The position numbers were made by a program, and so were the translations under genes. A stretch of 6,309 nt of DNA from Candidatus Fermentibacterota bacterium (lineage in GTDB: Bacteria; JAFGKV01), in NCBI GenBank assembly GCA_016928395.1, contig JAFGKV010000178.1:1-6309 (forward strand), given 5' to 3'. The notes below the pieces were generated by a model. It made no database searches and was not told where the DNA came from. It was given only the letters and a program-made list of their open reading frames with translations. Shown here in pieces: positions 6,241 through 6,309 of this stretch (the stretch's first letter is position 1; each line of letters begins with the position of its first letter).

Positions 6241-6309
6241 AGGGCCGCCTCAAAGGACACCCGCCCATTGGGGACAAGGAGAAGATGCTGATCCAGGCGT
6301 TTCCATACA
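6237..6309 (-). CDS. Possible C-terminal end of an upstream gene (partial, tentative)
   Basis: From the right edge a minus-strand frame reads VWKRLDQHLLLVPNGRVSFE and three more residues, then stops with TGA at 6237-6239. That stop overlaps the ATG at 6240 as ATGA, an arrangement often seen in translationally coupled genes. The stretch is only 23 codons. Another frame (6307 downward) also stays open and ends at the TGA at 6210-6212, two bases before the ATG at 6207. The choice between frames, or a plain untranslated leader, cannot be decided from this window. No function can be given. Confidence 0.25.
   Translation of the reverse strand, partial: VWKRLDQHLLLVPNGRVSFEAAL

Overview
The window reads as part of a secreted-protein locus from a moderately GC-rich, Gram-negative-type bacterium. 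All supported genes lie on the minus strand. Two of them end in the roughly 85-residue C-terminal domain (PNP start, central [IF]-[YF]-D-L-x-G-R, G-x-Y near the end, basic final residue) known as the type IX secretion (T9SS) type A sorting domain or FlgD-like Ig domain. That domain, with propeller repeats, a beta-helix and a DNRLRE/CBM96-like domain, is typical of the FCB superphylum and related candidate phyla known mainly from metagenomes (Eisenbacteria, Krumholzibacteria and Latescibacteria-like lineages). This taxonomic placement is inference. No marker gene in the window fixes it.

Layout in the direction of transcription (right to left). Positions 6309-6237 may hold the tail of an upstream gene whose stop overlaps the next start. 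Positions 6240-4651 encode a secreted protein with seven propeller-type repeats and an unusually cysteine-rich sorting domain. After a 53-base gap, 4597-1565 encodes a 1010-residue secreted protein with an HELQH zinc-metalloprotease motif, an unassigned middle region, a right-handed beta-helix and a sorting domain. After a 17-base gap, 1547-954 encodes a small secreted DNRLRE/CBM96-like protein with no sorting domain. A 216-base intergenic stretch (953-738) follows, packed with REP-like palindromes and a heptamer tandem repeat. From 737 to the left edge runs the beginning of another secreted propeller protein, cut by the window end, which is a paralogue of the first propeller gene.

The three central genes are spaced like an operon, with good ribosome binding sites before the second and third. 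A plausible joint role is surface or extracellular handling of proteins or polysaccharides: binding by the propellers and the CBM96-like protein, and protein cleavage by the metalloprotease. This rests on domain resemblance only. No transposase, phage gene, RNA gene, CRISPR array or recognised defence system is visible, and I did not find a clear previously undescribed system. The points most worth a second look are the six-cysteine sorting domain, the modular protease, and the repeat-packed intergenic region.
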